From positions 1-58,378 of the forward strand of contig JAGCWQ010000182.1 of NCBI GenBank assembly GCA_017961765.1: a stretch of DNA of 58,378 nt. Reading direction: 5' to 3'. Shown piece after piece: positions 1 through 6,251 of this stretch (within the stretch, counting starts at the first letter, position 1; the number at the start of each line of letters is the position of its first letter). The translations under genes and the position numbers were made by a program. The notes below the pieces were generated by a model, which was not told the origin of the DNA, did no database searches, and saw only the letters and a list, made by a program, of their open reading frames with translations. The stretch comes from Paludibacteraceae bacterium. GTDB taxonomy: Bacteria > Bacteroidota > Bacteroidia > Bacteroidales > Paludibacteraceae.

Positions 1-119
1 AAGAACTCGTCTTTCGGATTGAACTCGAACCGCTCGCTCTCCTTGCGAACTTTCTCCTCGTTGCCCACAACCTCTGCGAGCATACTCATAGGATAGATAA
101 TCTTTGCTTTCTCAATCAT
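1..119 (-). CDS. Unrecognised protein, N-terminal fragment
   Basis: The gene starts at an ATG at 119 and runs off the left edge after 39 codons. The visible N-terminus begins MIEKAKIIYPMSM and continues charged and Lys/Glu rich, with no signal peptide or membrane segment. A host-type promoter at 182-213 would give a leader of roughly 55 nt. No family is recognisable from so short a piece; the start is well supported by the promoter and the absence of an upstream in-frame alternative. Confidence 0.6.
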   Translation of the reverse strand, partial: MIEKAKIIYPMSMLAEVVGNEEKVRKESERFEFNPKDEF

Positions 120-181
120 TGTATGGACTTTTTAATGGTTATCCTTGTTTTTCCAATAGTTGTCGGTGTCTTTCTCTATTG

Positions 182-213
182 CAAAGATAGGAACAATACG
201 GGACATATCCAAA
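182..213 (-). promoter_or_regulatory. Host-type promoter (TTTG-N20-TATCTTTG)
   Basis: On the minus strand TTTG (213-210) and TATCTTTG (189-182) are separated by exactly 20 bp, the -33/-7 arrangement known for Bacteroidota sigma factors. The spacer begins GATATGTC, as in several other promoters of this genome. It serves the gene starting at 119. Confidence 0.65.
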
Positions 214-228
214 TTTTTCTTCAAAAAG

Positions 229-265
229 TTTGCATATCCCGTTTTTTTGCTATATTATACTATAA
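229..265 (+). promoter_or_regulatory. TATATTATACTATAA promoter-like element, copy a
   Basis: TTTG (229-232), an 18 bp spacer, then TATATTATACTATAA (251-265), whose core TTATACTATAA is an 11 bp dyad. A conserved GCAGCGGGC lies 13 nt after the TATATTATACTAT core, at 277-285. The -33 box matches the host promoters but the -7 box differs (TATATTAT, not TAnnTTTG). No gene follows, so an untranslated RNA is a possible product. Confidence 0.5.
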
Positions 266-398
266 TCAGGCTCGCTGCAGCGGGCAAGCACAGTATGCTC
301 TGTCGATGGCGTGCACATCGCTCTACATCATCTTCCATCATGACCACATCTCCTCGAGAAGACGACGCTTGGCTCGAAGGCAGTCGCAAACAGCGACA

Positions 399-428
399 TA
401 ACTTATTGATTATCAGCATATTGCAAAT
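399..428 (+). repeat. Direct repeat, copy 1
   Basis: A 30 bp unit containing ATTGATTATCAGCAT followed by an AT-rich tail. It recurs 83 bp downstream at 482-511 with four or five differences. The intervening DNA is non-coding. Confidence 0.6.
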
Positions 429-481
429 CTACAGAAAACAGGTGAAAACGCTGCTTAAGCGCATGTTTTTCCATCTTTATG

Positions 482-511
482 TAACTCATTGATTATCAGC
501 ATTTTACAAAC
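482..511 (+). repeat. Direct repeat, copy 2
   Basis: Second copy of the 399-428 unit, again with ATTGATTATCAGCAT. Purpose unknown; a binding site or part of a repeated RNA element is possible. Confidence 0.6.
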
Positions 512-550
512 CGTGAATTTTCTCTTCGGCATGATGTCCGGCGTCTTTAC

Positions 551-586
551 ATAGCATAATATAACAAAAAAAATGACATTTCCAAT
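551..586 (-). promoter_or_regulatory. Degenerate TATATTAT element, copy e
   Basis: On the minus strand ATTG (586-583), a 19 bp spacer, then TATATTATGCTAT (563-551). It faces copy a across about 285 bp. The dyad is weaker here than in copies a, c and d. Confidence 0.4.
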
Positions 587-647
587 ACCCCGAACAAAAA
601 AAACGGCAACCATTTCTGATTGCCGTTCGTTCTCTGACTGCCTTGCG

Positions 648-890
648 TTACTTGCCCTCTTTCTTGTGCTCAACGCAGTAGTGCTCGGTACCATCGCCCC
701 ACACTTCCCTTTCGCACTCAAATCGGTAGTTTCCCTTTCGGTAGATATGTGCGTGGAACACTCCGACATAGGAAAGCCTGCCGTTAATCATAATCTCTGT
801 TCCGCTCTCTGCAGTGACATTGGACTTCTCTCTGTTGTACCCGTCAAGTGCAAGGAGGATTGCTCTGTCTTGTCCGTCCGTGATTTTCAT
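648..890 (-). CDS. Small phage protein of unknown function
   Basis: An 80-residue protein starting MKITDGQDRAILLALDGYNR. I chose the ATG at 890 because the extra nine codons upstream run into the promoter and leader. The protein is mixed alpha/beta in character, with two Cys (one in CEREVWGDG) and a charged C-terminus ending in KKEGK. A host-type promoter lies at 915-946. Tightly folded small proteins of this kind are common among early phage genes, but I recognise no family. Confidence 0.6.
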   Translation of the reverse strand: MKITDGQDRAILLALDGYNREKSNVTAESGTEIMINGRLSYVGVFHAHIYRKGNYRFECEREVWGDGTEHYCVEHKKEGK

Positions 891-914
891 AACTCTTTCT
901 CTTTTTCTCTGTAA

Positions 915-946
915 CAAAGGTAGTGATTATTTTTGACATATACAAG
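915..946 (-). promoter_or_regulatory. Host-type promoter (TTG-N20-TACCTTTG)
   Basis: TACCTTTG on the minus strand at 922-915 with TTG 20 bp upstream; the spacer starts TATATGTC. Positioned about 25 nt upstream of the ATG at 890. Confidence 0.6.
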
Positions 947-988
947 GAAATTGCGGAAAATATTTCAGCGAAAATAACTGCCGAAATA

Positions 989-1024
989 TTTGGAATTCTC
1001 GTGGAAAATGTTATATTATACTAT
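989..1024 (+). promoter_or_regulatory. TATATTATACTAT promoter-like element, copy b
   Basis: TTTG (989-992), a 19 bp spacer, TATATTATACTAT (1012-1024). GCGGCGGGC follows 15 nt later (1040-1048), and the next bases resemble those after copy c (…CGGG-GCTTC). No gene lies downstream on this strand. Confidence 0.5.
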
Positions 1025-1153
1025 CATTTGCTGTATCCTGCGGCGGGCTCAGGCGACTCGGGCTTCGACGAACAGCATAACTCGAACGCCATATCGACAC
1101 CCACTCGTGAATGGACGACTCTACCTGGTGAATCCTGACGTCCTTCACCGATA

Positions 1154-1191
1154 TTATAGTATAATATAGCAAAATTTCTGACATATCCAAA
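1154..1191 (-). promoter_or_regulatory. TATATTATACTATAA promoter-like element, copy d
   Basis: On the minus strand TTTG (1191-1188), a 19 bp spacer beginning GATATGTC, then TATATTATACTATAA (1168-1154). It faces copy b. The GCRGCGGGC segment found after copies a-c is absent here. Confidence 0.5.
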
Positions 1192-1239
1192 AAAAATCGC
1201 ACCTTTCGGTACGATTTCGTCTCTGATATGTTCGGGATA

Positions 1240-1542
1240 CTACTTGGCTTCGGCTTTGCGGTTTACCCTTACCTTCACACCATAGAGGCTGGTGTCGGTG
1301 GGGATAACACCTTGCTCAATGATTGTTGCGAACGCAACGGCAAGGTTGGTAATCTGCTCCATTGGCACACCCTCGCTCTTAATGATAGCAAACAACTTTG
1401 CAGAATTGGCATTGTAGAACAACCATTCTCCCTTGAAACGATTGACAAACGAGAATAAGAAATGATAGCCATAGAAAACCTGATACATTGTCTCGCCATA
1501 CATTTTCATTTCCTTGTCAATGCTGATTTCAATCTTATTCAT
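1240..1542 (-). CDS. Unrecognised 100-residue protein
   Basis: The protein begins MNKIEISIDKEMKMYGETMY and is rich in aromatics in its middle (YGYHFLFSFVNRF). No transmembrane run is long enough to be convincing. The C-terminal part alternates hydrophobic and charged residues, suggesting a small alpha/beta domain, and ends in basic residues. It has a good host-type promoter at 1564-1595 and therefore probably belongs to the early or middle set. Function unknown. Confidence 0.65.
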   Translation of the reverse strand: MNKIEISIDKEMKMYGETMYQVFYGYHFLFSFVNRFKGEWLFYNANSAKLFAIIKSEGVPMEQITNLAVAFATIIEQGVIPTDTSLYGVKVRVNRKAEAK

Positions 1543-1563
1543 ATCTCATTCCTTTAACTAATA

Positions 1564-1595
1564 CAAAGGTAAGAAAAAAAATCCACATATACAAT
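1564..1595 (-). promoter_or_regulatory. Host-type promoter (TTG-N20-TACCTTTG)
   Basis: TACCTTTG on the minus strand at 1571-1564, TTG 20 bp upstream, spacer starting TATATGTG. Serves the gene at 1542. Confidence 0.6.
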
Positions 1596-1654
1596 ACCCC
1601 ACCGCAAAAAGACTCAACTTTTCGTATGCGTCTTTGTTCGGAGTCGGCTACGGC

Positions 1655-1816
1655 TTAATCGTCTAACCGATATTTTTCAAGAATATCATCGTAGTCCTCG
1701 GAGAGAACTTTGTTCAGCCATTTGGGACACGGAACGGCTTTCATCCAAGCCACGCAGATAGAGGCAATGACAACGAGCAGAGTAATAATGACTACGAAAT
1801 CAATGGTGGTGTACAT
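1655..1816 (-). CDS. Small single-pass membrane protein
   Basis: A 53-residue protein starting MYTTIDFVVIITLLVVIAS. Residues 6-25 form one hydrophobic helix; the rest (PCPKWLNKVLSEDYDDILEK) is a soluble, acidic tail. I chose the ATG at 1816 because the longer frame starts inside the promoter. Tiny membrane proteins like this are typical phage accessory genes (lysis control, superinfection exclusion), but nothing here decides the role. Confidence 0.6.
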   Translation of the reverse strand: MYTTIDFVVIITLLVVIASICVAWMKAVPCPKWLNKVLSEDYDDILEKYRLDD

Positions 1817-1839
1817 AGCAATTGTTTTTTTAACTGATA

Positions 1840-1871
1840 CAAAGGTAAGAAAAATATCCGACATTTGCAAA
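1840..1871 (-). promoter_or_regulatory. Host-type promoter (TTTG-N20-TACCTTTG)
   Basis: On the minus strand TTTG at 1871-1868 and TACCTTTG at 1847-1840 with a 20 bp spacer. It gives a leader of about 20 nt for the gene at 1816. Confidence 0.65.
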
Positions 1872-1925
1872 TAAATCTGCAGTGGATTTTAAAAAAAGTT
1901 ATACAGCAAAAAAGTGAACGAAATG

Positions 1926-1963
1926 TTTGGATTTGTCGATATTTTTGTTATATTATACTATAA
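1926..1963 (+). promoter_or_regulatory. TATATTATACTATAA promoter-like element, copy c
   Basis: TTTG (1926-1929), a 19 bp spacer starting GATTTGTC, TATATTATACTATAA (1949-1963), then GCGGCGGGC 14 nt after the core (1976-1984). Best copy of the plus-strand family. The following 280 bp have no gene. Confidence 0.55.
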
Positions 1964-2045
1964 AAAACCCTGTTTGCGGCGGGCGGACAGTCGTCGGGGC
2001 TTCTTGCCTGCCCTATGGGTAGACGGGGGGAGGCCCTCCCCTTAC

Positions 2046-2084
2046 CCCTCCCTACGTAAGTCCCTCCCTATGTTCACCTCCCTA
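2046..2084 (+). repeat. Three C-rich tandem units (CCCTCCCTA)
   Basis: CCCTCCCTA occurs at 2046-2054 and 2062-2070 and CCTCCCTA at 2077-2084, spaced 16 and 15 bp apart. With adjacent C runs this puts several GGG tracts on the minus strand, compatible with a G-quadruplex. Confidence 0.65.
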
Positions 2085-2126
2085 TCAACTCTCGGATATG
2101 GGGGGACAGCCGCCCATGCGAATTCT

Positions 2127-2213
2127 GGCCGGAAATTTCGACTTTTCCAAAGGGGGTACCCCCTTCAATCCAAAAGGGTACCTAAACCCAAAAAATTTTC
2201 CGGCCGGAAATTT
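2127..2213. repeat. GGCCGGAAATTT repeats flanking a perfect palindrome
   Basis: GGCCGGAAATTT occurs at 2127-2138 and 2202-2213. The second copy is embedded in the palindrome TTTCCGGCCGGAAA (2197-2210). Between them lies the 16 bp perfect palindrome AAGGGGGTACCCCCTT (2150-2165) and a second GGTACC at 2177-2182. Confidence 0.7.
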
Positions 2214-2244
2214 TCAATATCTCAAAAATAGTTCATCTGCCAAC

Positions 2245-2252
2245 TATTTATA
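2245..2252 (+). promoter_or_regulatory. Late-type motif TATTTATA
   Basis: TATTTATA ends 20 nt before the ATG at 2273. The same motif precedes most virion genes of the window. Confidence 0.55.
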
Positions 2253-2272
2253 TCATAGTAAAACAAATCTAC

Positions 2273-2770
2273 ATGAAACAGACGATAAAGGTTGACGAAC
2301 AGCAACTTCGCAAAATAATATCCGAGGCGATATCTTCCCAAATGAACGCCAACGAGTATCAGAGATACATGAATGTACTCAATGGTGCGTACAGGGCGTG
2401 TTGGACGCTCATAAAACTTTGGGAGCAGTTGGAACGTGCAAATATACATTGTGCGTCAGAGGAGATGAAAACCCTAGTGGAAAAACTCGCTAACTTGGAT
2501 ATCATTGACCAGGTGGAGGGCACCATCTGCTGTGAGATGGCGAGGGCGTACAGGGAGATATACGGAAAGGAACCGATGGACGGCCTTTACCACGGCGAGC
2601 AGGGTCAGATGAACGAAGAAGGCATTCATATCAAGGACGAGAACAAGGGTAAATTCAACGCCACGAAGGAGAGGACGGGGAAGTCCACGGAGGAACTGAC
2701 GCACTCAAAGAATCCTGTTACGAGGAAGAGGGCGATATTCGCACAGAACGCGAAGAAGTGGAAGAAATAA
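2273..2770 (+). CDS. Predicted packaged protein with N-terminal tag
   Basis: A 165-residue protein whose start MKQTIKVDEQQLRKIISEAI carries the N-terminal helix shared with the kinase-like, Nudix, InPase and other proteins of this window. ISE|A resembles the (I/L)xE site cut by T4-type prohead proteases. The middle is helical; the C-terminus (HSKNPVTRKRAIFAQNAKKW) is strongly basic and could bind DNA. A late motif lies 20 nt upstream and a terminator directly follows. I infer an internal head protein delivered with the genome; its activity is unknown. Confidence 0.6.
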   Translation: MKQTIKVDEQQLRKIISEAISSQMNANEYQRYMNVLNGAYRACWTLIKLWEQLERANIHCASEEMKTLVEKLANLDIIDQVEGTICCEMARAYREIYGKEPMDGLYHGEQGQMNEEGIHIKDENKGKFNATKERTGKSTEELTHSKNPVTRKRAIFAQNAKKWKK

Positions 2771-2788
2771 TCCACCCAATATACAAAA

Positions 2789-2820
2789 AAACGGACCCAT
2801 TTCTGGATCCGTTTATTTTT
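2789..2820 (+). terminator. Rho-independent terminator
   Basis: AAACGGA pairs with TCCGTTT around a short internal loop, followed by a T run. It ends the 2273 gene and, on the other strand, lies just past the stop of the 2979 gene. Confidence 0.7.
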
Positions 2821-2979
2821 TTAGGGAATTATATCCTTGTTGTCCAAATGTGACTGGCTAAGTGTCCTATTTTTGTAAATCTCAAACGTTGGCGGGTTGA
2901 TGCCTTCATCGAGACATTTTTCTTTGAATATCTCATAAGCATCACGAAGTGGGATGCGTTGGTGCATGTTGTTGTTCAT
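2821..2979 (-). CDS. Unrecognised 52-residue protein
   Basis: Begins MNNNMHQRIPLRDAYEIFKE and ends DNKDIIP. Its ATG overlaps the TGA of the upstream gene (ATGA at 2979-2976), so the two are probably translationally coupled. Sequence is hydrophilic and likely helical; no Cys motif beyond a single residue and no family recognised. Confidence 0.65.
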   Translation of the reverse strand: MNNNMHQRIPLRDAYEIFKEKCLDEGINPPTFEIYKNRTLSQSHLDNKDIIP

Positions 2980-3218
2980 CGTTTTTTCAGTTTTGTACCT
3001 TCTGGATATTCATACATTGCAGGCGCTTTTTTCACCCAGTCTTCAAGTGTTCCGTTTTCCTTGTTGCCGAGTTTCCTGTTGTAGTAATCAGGGCAATACC
3101 CATTGTCAGCCATTTGACTGTTCAAGGACCAACATACGCCTAACACATATTTGGCTTTCTTTACGTCAAACCTAATTGGTTCCCACCACCAACAGTTTTC
3201 ACAATATCCGTGATTCAT
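2976..3218 (-). CDS. Small Cys-rich protein, possible zinc binder
   Basis: An 80-residue protein starting MNHGYCENCWWWEPIRF. Cys6 and Cys9 form a CxxC pair and Cys29 and Cys42 (GYCPDYY) could complete a four-Cys zinc site. The Trp triplet next to the first pair is unusual. It overlaps the next gene downstream by ATGA. Function unknown; a zinc-ribbon accessory protein is the best structural guess. Confidence 0.65.
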   Translation of the reverse strand: MNHGYCENCWWWEPIRFDVKKAKYVLGVCWSLNSQMADNGYCPDYYNRKLGNKENGTLEDWVKKAPAMYEYPEGTKLKKR

Positions 3219-3276
3219 GTTAATTGGTTTTTTTGGTGGACAACATGTATATAGTTCCCTTAATTCTTTGATCCGT

Positions 3277-3546
3277 TTATTCCCCCATTTTATCCCAAGG
3301 ACGCCTAATCCTTGTGACTTGGGGTTTGACTTCGTACTTCACCTCGGGAAGCCGTTTCTCGAGTTCCCTTATCTGATGCATAATTTCCCTTTCCTTCTTT
3401 GCGTCATCGCAATTGCAGAAACGATACACATATATTTCGTGATCGTCGTACTCTTCTTCCCGTTCAAGTTCTTTACCGCAATACGGGCAATAGTACCTGT
3501 ATTCCAGTTTTACGAATTTCTGCAGTATTCCTTCTTCGTCTGTCAT
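3277..3546 (-). CDS. Small zinc-ribbon-like protein
   Basis: An 89-residue protein with CPYCGKELE near residues 20-27 and a second Cys pair (FCNCDD) near 44-46, a typical four-Cys zinc-ribbon spacing. The C-terminal half is a charged helix with Arg-rich end. A host-type promoter at 3551-3581 sits immediately upstream of the ATG. Such small zinc ribbons in phages are often nucleic-acid or protein adaptors; no specific partner is apparent. Confidence 0.65.
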   Translation of the reverse strand: MTDEEGILQKFVKLEYRYYCPYCGKELEREEEYDDHEIYVYRFCNCDDAKKEREIMHQIRELEKRLPEVKYEVKPQVTRIRRPWDKMGE

Positions 3547-3550
3547 AGTG

Positions 3551-3581
3551 CAAATATATGGATAATTTATGTAAAAACAAA
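3551..3581 (-). promoter_or_regulatory. Host-type promoter (TTTG-N19-TATATTTG)
   Basis: On the minus strand TTTG at 3581-3578 and TATATTTG at 3558-3551. The -33 region is fused to the terminator of the preceding gene. Leader to the ATG at 3546 would be only a few nt. Confidence 0.6.
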
Positions 3582-3606
3582 AACGAACCCGTTTTTTGGG
3601 CTCGTT
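3580..3606 (-). terminator. Terminator, fused to the next promoter
   Basis: AACGAGCCC pairs with GGGTTCGTT (one G-T pair) across a run of A, then a T-rich tail. It includes the stop codon of the 3605 gene and leads straight into the 3551-3581 promoter. Confidence 0.6.
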
Positions 3607-3901
3607 ATTTTTTGTTTTGAATTCTGTCGATTTCGGCGGCTATCAGGGCGCCGGCTTTGGCAAGTTCCTTCACCCTGTCGTTGGGGCTCGGTTTCCACCA
3701 TTTTGAATCGAAGGGCCAAAATATCGGGAGATATTCTCCTTCCTCGGTAAGCATAAAGGTTCTTGCCTCTTCGGGCATAGCGTAGTGGCCGGCGGCTATC
3801 GCCAAATCGTTTGCACAGTGTTCGGAATCGTGTTCGGCTGTCCAGCCTTCCTTTTCGATTTGTCTTTTGCGTTCTTCCGCAATGATTTCTATTCCTGTCA
3901 T
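3605..3901 (-). CDS. Conserved phage protein with EGWTxEHD motif
   Basis: The 98-residue sequence has the pattern IAEERKRQIEKEGWTAEHDS near the N-terminus, a HYAMPEEA region, a Trp-rich WPFDSKWWKP segment and an end of the type AGALIAAEIDRIQ. I recognise this as a family of small proteins found in many unrelated phages and prophages; its function is not known to me. Length and motif order look complete. It is followed by a terminator and lies 16 bp from the upstream gene. Confidence 0.7.
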   Translation of the reverse strand: MTGIEIIAEERKRQIEKEGWTAEHDSEHCANDLAIAAGHYAMPEEARTFMLTEEGEYLPIFWPFDSKWWKPSPNDRVKELAKAGALIAAEIDRIQNKK

Positions 3902-3917
3902 TTTTATATGGTTCTGT

Positions 3918-4319
3918 TTATTTGTAGTAATCGAAATTGCGAGTGTCGCCGTTCCTTGACCATCTTGTCACATCGTGTTCTTTGGAATGGATTTGTTTTT
4001 CCTGATCCACACCGAGGGTTCCGAGCCAGCAGATGCCGTCTTCGTCACGGTAGTCAAGATCCACGTACACGCCGTCGTTGTTGTTGATGAAAGGTTTGAC
4101 CGCAGACTTGCCGAGATCAATCTCCTCGGATAGAGTCCAACCGTGACCACCATTTCTGTATTGACGGGACAGGTCCTTCATCACATTGTAGATTTTCTCG
4201 ACGTCCCATTTCTCGGCGTCGAACAGGAGCATGGTTCCGACGGAGCACCATTCGGGTTGGTTGCTGAACCGGAATCCTGCGTCACCGCCACAGGTGACCA
4301 TGTAAGAGATGAGTTTCAT
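3918..4319 (-). CDS. Unrecognised 133-residue protein
   Basis: Starts MKLISYMVTCGGDAGFRFSN. It has a rather even mix of beta-prone and charged residues, several Trp, and an acidic middle (DLDYRDEDG). The TGA of the upstream gene overlaps its ATG (4319-4316), so the pair is probably coupled. No motif identifies a function. Confidence 0.6.
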   Translation of the reverse strand: MKLISYMVTCGGDAGFRFSNQPEWCSVGTMLLFDAEKWDVEKIYNVMKDLSRQYRNGGHGWTLSEEIDLGKSAVKPFINNNDGVYVDLDYRDEDGICWLGTLGVDQEKQIHSKEHDVTRWSRNGDTRNFDYYK

Positions 4320-4840
4320 GATTGTGTTTGGATTTTATATGGATTGTATTCTTCGGTGACGGCTATTGCGAGTGCCTTAGGAATGAGCCCACGGTAGTCG
4401 AAATGATGCTTGTTGAGGTAGTCGATGACGACGTGCATGAGTTTTTCGCTTACGCACTCATATTCTTTCATATTGGTAAACCACAGGGTGCCGGAGGAGG
4501 TGAGTTCAAAGTTTTCCCTCGTAATGGTCCTGCCGCCGGCGTGTTTGTTAAGGATATCGATGAGTTCGTTGACTTCCTCCTTGGTCATATCGGCGATACG
4601 GCGGAGGAAAGGCTTTCCGAGCCCTTCTACGGAATGTCTGTCTTCCCTGTATTCTTCTCCGTTATGAGTGTCGATGACTTTCGTGGTGAAGAATTCGCCG
4701 TCGTAGCCGGTTACCCTTTCAAGTGTGTGCAGTTCCTGATCCCATTCGTAGTTCCACCCTTCGTGCAGTACCCTGACTCCGAAAGGTATCCTTGCGCAGA
4801 GATCCATAGTCAAAAGATCAATTGTTCCCTGTGTTTTCAT
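4316..4840 (-). CDS. Conserved Bacteroidota phage protein, paralogue of 6658-7059
   Basis: A 174-residue protein starting MKTQGTIDLLTMDLCARIPF. I placed the start at 4840 because a 30-codon extension would be read through the terminator and promoter at 4879-4919. C-terminal blocks KPFLRRIADMTKEE and HHFDYRGLIPKALAIAVTEE match the protein at 6658-7059 (KPYLRRVKDMTDEE, HHLDYNHLIEKDLAIQVTEE). I recall this DLxxRLPxGV…KPYLRPxxxMT…HHxDYxxLI pattern from many Bacteroidota phages; function unknown. Confidence 0.7.
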   Translation of the reverse strand: MKTQGTIDLLTMDLCARIPFGVRVLHEGWNYEWDQELHTLERVTGYDGEFFTTKVIDTHNGEEYREDRHSVEGLGKPFLRRIADMTKEEVNELIDILNKHAGGRTITRENFELTSSGTLWFTNMKEYECVSEKLMHVVIDYLNKHHFDYRGLIPKALAIAVTEEYNPYKIQTQS

Positions 4841-4878
4841 CCCAATATTCTCAATGCGTTTTCCGTCACTACCATAGG

Positions 4879-4886
4879 CAAATATA
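4879..4886 (-). promoter_or_regulatory. Host-type -7 box TATATTTG
   Basis: TATATTTG on the minus strand, directly after the terminator hairpin of the 4949-5962 gene. The -33 region lies inside the hairpin and is not a clear TTTG. Confidence 0.5.
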
Positions 4887-4890
4887 CAAA

Positions 4891-4919
4891 AAAAACGGGC
4901 GGCGTTGAGCCGTCCGTTT
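4891..4919 (-). terminator. Terminator of the 4949-5962 gene
   Basis: AAACGGaCGGC pairs with GCCGcCCGTTT (one mismatch) followed by a run of T on the minus strand. Immediately precedes the next promoter. Confidence 0.7.
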
Positions 4920-4948
4920 ACTGTTCGCATTGTTTCCGTTTTTACTTT

Positions 4949-5962
4949 CTAACTGGACGCGAACTGTAGGTAGACGTTGGTTGCTTGCAACGTGAAGTCC
5001 ATCGTAGCCTGCGTGAACTCGTTCATCCCGAAGGAGTAGGCGTTCGTAAGGGAACCGGACTGGATGGTATGCGGTCCGATTGTAACCCTCAGTCTGTAGT
5101 AGTTTGTCGGCTGTCCGTTGAAATACCCGGACACATAGGCTTTCACGTAGCGTACGTTTTGAGCGGTCGTGGTGACTCTCGTCATAGGGACGGATATGCT
5201 TCCTCCGACCGCGACGGTCGTCGGTTGGTTCTTCAGATTTATGAGGGTAGTGTTGCACGCCGTTGAATCCCCGACGGCGATGTACAGGTACTGCAGGGTG
5301 CAGGAGACTCCCGGAACCGTATTCGTAACTATCACGGCCGGCGAAGCCGTTCCGACGCTCCACGTGTAGGTAGGTGACGGTATCTCGTCGTAAAAGCCAA
5401 TCGGCCCGTCTTGGAAGACTACGTTCTCGCACGTGATATACTGTTTGCTCGTCGTGGACATCAGGGTTGAGCCAATGTAGTACGATAAGTAGTTGTTGCT
5501 TGCGTTGGACGGGGTTGCATAGTCGTAGTTGATACCGGCCCACGCGTCTCCGAAATTTTTCTGTGTATATTTCGCGTACTTTCCGTCCATATTTTCCAGA
5601 AACTCAGTCGTAAGGCACCTGTTCCTTATTCCGGCAGTGGTTAGCACAGGGTGCAGGCTGGTCGTCGTTGCGGTGGTTGCTGTCACGGGTGAGAGAGTCT
5701 CATAGGAACCAGCCGACATAAGGATGCAACCCATGTAGATAGGTGGGGACGACGTGGACTTTACGTACACGGTCCTTTGCACACCCGGGGTTACCGCAAC
5801 CTGTATAGCGGTTCCGGTTCCGTTCATCATGCTGGTGCAGTTCGCGGACGTTGTTCCCGTGGCGAGCAGGAAGATGAAACGTCCCATGTGTTCCGGCACG
5901 CTTGACGTATCGTATCCATTATGGTTCGGTGTGAGTAATACTGGGTAATAGTAATCTGCCAT
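4949..5962 (-). CDS. Probable virion surface or tail-fibre protein
   Basis: A 337-residue protein rich in Thr, Ser, Val, Tyr and Gly, with no charged helices, as in beta-sandwich or beta-helix fibre proteins. Begins MADYYYPVLLTPNHNGYDTS. Two segments have an Ig-like feel (TSSPPIYMGCILMSAGS; SVPMTRVTTTAQNVRYVKAY). A late motif TATTTATT lies 22 nt upstream, and its own terminator follows, so it forms a single-gene late unit inside an early region. It resembles the 44132 protein in size and composition. Receptor binding or head decoration are possible; no enzymatic motif seen. Confidence 0.6.
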   Translation of the reverse strand: MADYYYPVLLTPNHNGYDTSSVPEHMGRFIFLLATGTTSANCTSMMNGTGTAIQVAVTPGVQRTVYVKSTSSPPIYMGCILMSAGSYETLSPVTATTATTTSLHPVLTTAGIRNRCLTTEFLENMDGKYAKYTQKNFGDAWAGINYDYATPSNASNNYLSYYIGSTLMSTTSKQYITCENVVFQDGPIGFYDEIPSPTYTWSVGTASPAVIVTNTVPGVSCTLQYLYIAVGDSTACNTTLINLKNQPTTVAVGGSISVPMTRVTTTAQNVRYVKAYVSGYFNGQPTNYYRLRVTIGPHTIQSGSLTNAYSFGMNEFTQATMDFTLQATNVYLQFASS

Positions 5963-5984
5963 AGATTGTGTCTCGTTTTTTCAT

Positions 5985-5992
5985 AATAAATA
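5985..5992 (-). promoter_or_regulatory. Late-type motif TATTTATT
   Basis: On the minus strand, ending 22 nt before the ATG at 5962. Confidence 0.55.
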
Positions 5993-6243
5993 CTTTTTCA
6001 GCGATATATTTTTTTTACATTTGCAGTCATAATTCATTGATACACAGAAAAAAAGTAAATCTATATCAAACAACGCAGGCTGATTTACAAAAAACCCTTA
6101 TTTTGGCTCGATTTGTCCAAGTCATAAAAACGTCATTACAACTACGTAGATGACATATTTTATGCGTATCAACGGGGCCCGAAAAAGGGAACTCGTTGAC
6201 TGTTTATACGTGAATAAACCACAAAAACTATGTTTTTTTTTTG

Positions 6244-6251
6244 TATTTTTG
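6244..6251 (+). promoter_or_regulatory. Host-type -7 box TATTTTTG
   Basis: TAnnTTTG match 17 nt before the ATG at 6269; upstream region is a T run without a clear TTTG at -33. Confidence 0.45.

Larger units (their letters stand above)
120..647. other. Non-coding stretch with facing promoter-like elements
   Basis: I find no credible reading frame here; open frames on both strands have poor amino-acid content and no start signals. The stretch holds a host-type promoter (182-213), a plus-strand TATATTATACTATAA element (229-265), a facing minus-strand variant (551-586) and a direct repeat (399-428 and 482-511). Transcription from the two facing elements would cover 266-550 in both directions. 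Confidence 0.6.
891..1239. other. Non-coding stretch with two convergent promoter-like elements
   Basis: No convincing gene. It holds the promoter of the 890 gene, a plus-strand element (989-1024) and a minus-strand element (1154-1191) that point at each other over about 130 bp of GC-richer, structured-looking sequence. I compared this segment with tRNA features (acceptor pairing, T-loop) and could not close a cloverleaf on either strand. Confidence 0.55.
1817..2272. other. Non-coding, palindrome-rich stretch
   Basis: No gene is credible here. The stretch contains promoter-like copy c (1926-1963), C-rich tandem repeats (2046-2084), a perfect 16 bp palindrome (2150-2165), two GGCCGGAAATTT copies and the late motif of the gene at 2273. 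Base composition (C/G runs) is unlike the rest of the window. Origin, packaging site or operator are all possible. Confidence 0.6.

Noticed and set aside
455-769. Open minus-strand frame of 104 codons
   Set aside because: It overlaps the better 648-890 gene in another frame, crosses a promoter-like element, and its residue content looks random.
1025-1153. Possible tRNA-like segment between the convergent elements b and d
   Set aside because: A GGTAGAG-like and a GTTCGA-like piece are present, but no 7 bp acceptor stem or proper anticodon arm can be formed on either strand.
2046-2084. Short CRISPR-like array
   Set aside because: Units are only 8-9 bp, with 6-7 bp gaps and no spacer-length sequence or cas genes.
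4841-4930. N-terminal extension of the 4316 gene
   Set aside because: The extra codons read through a terminator hairpin and a -7 box; the conserved part begins at 4840.
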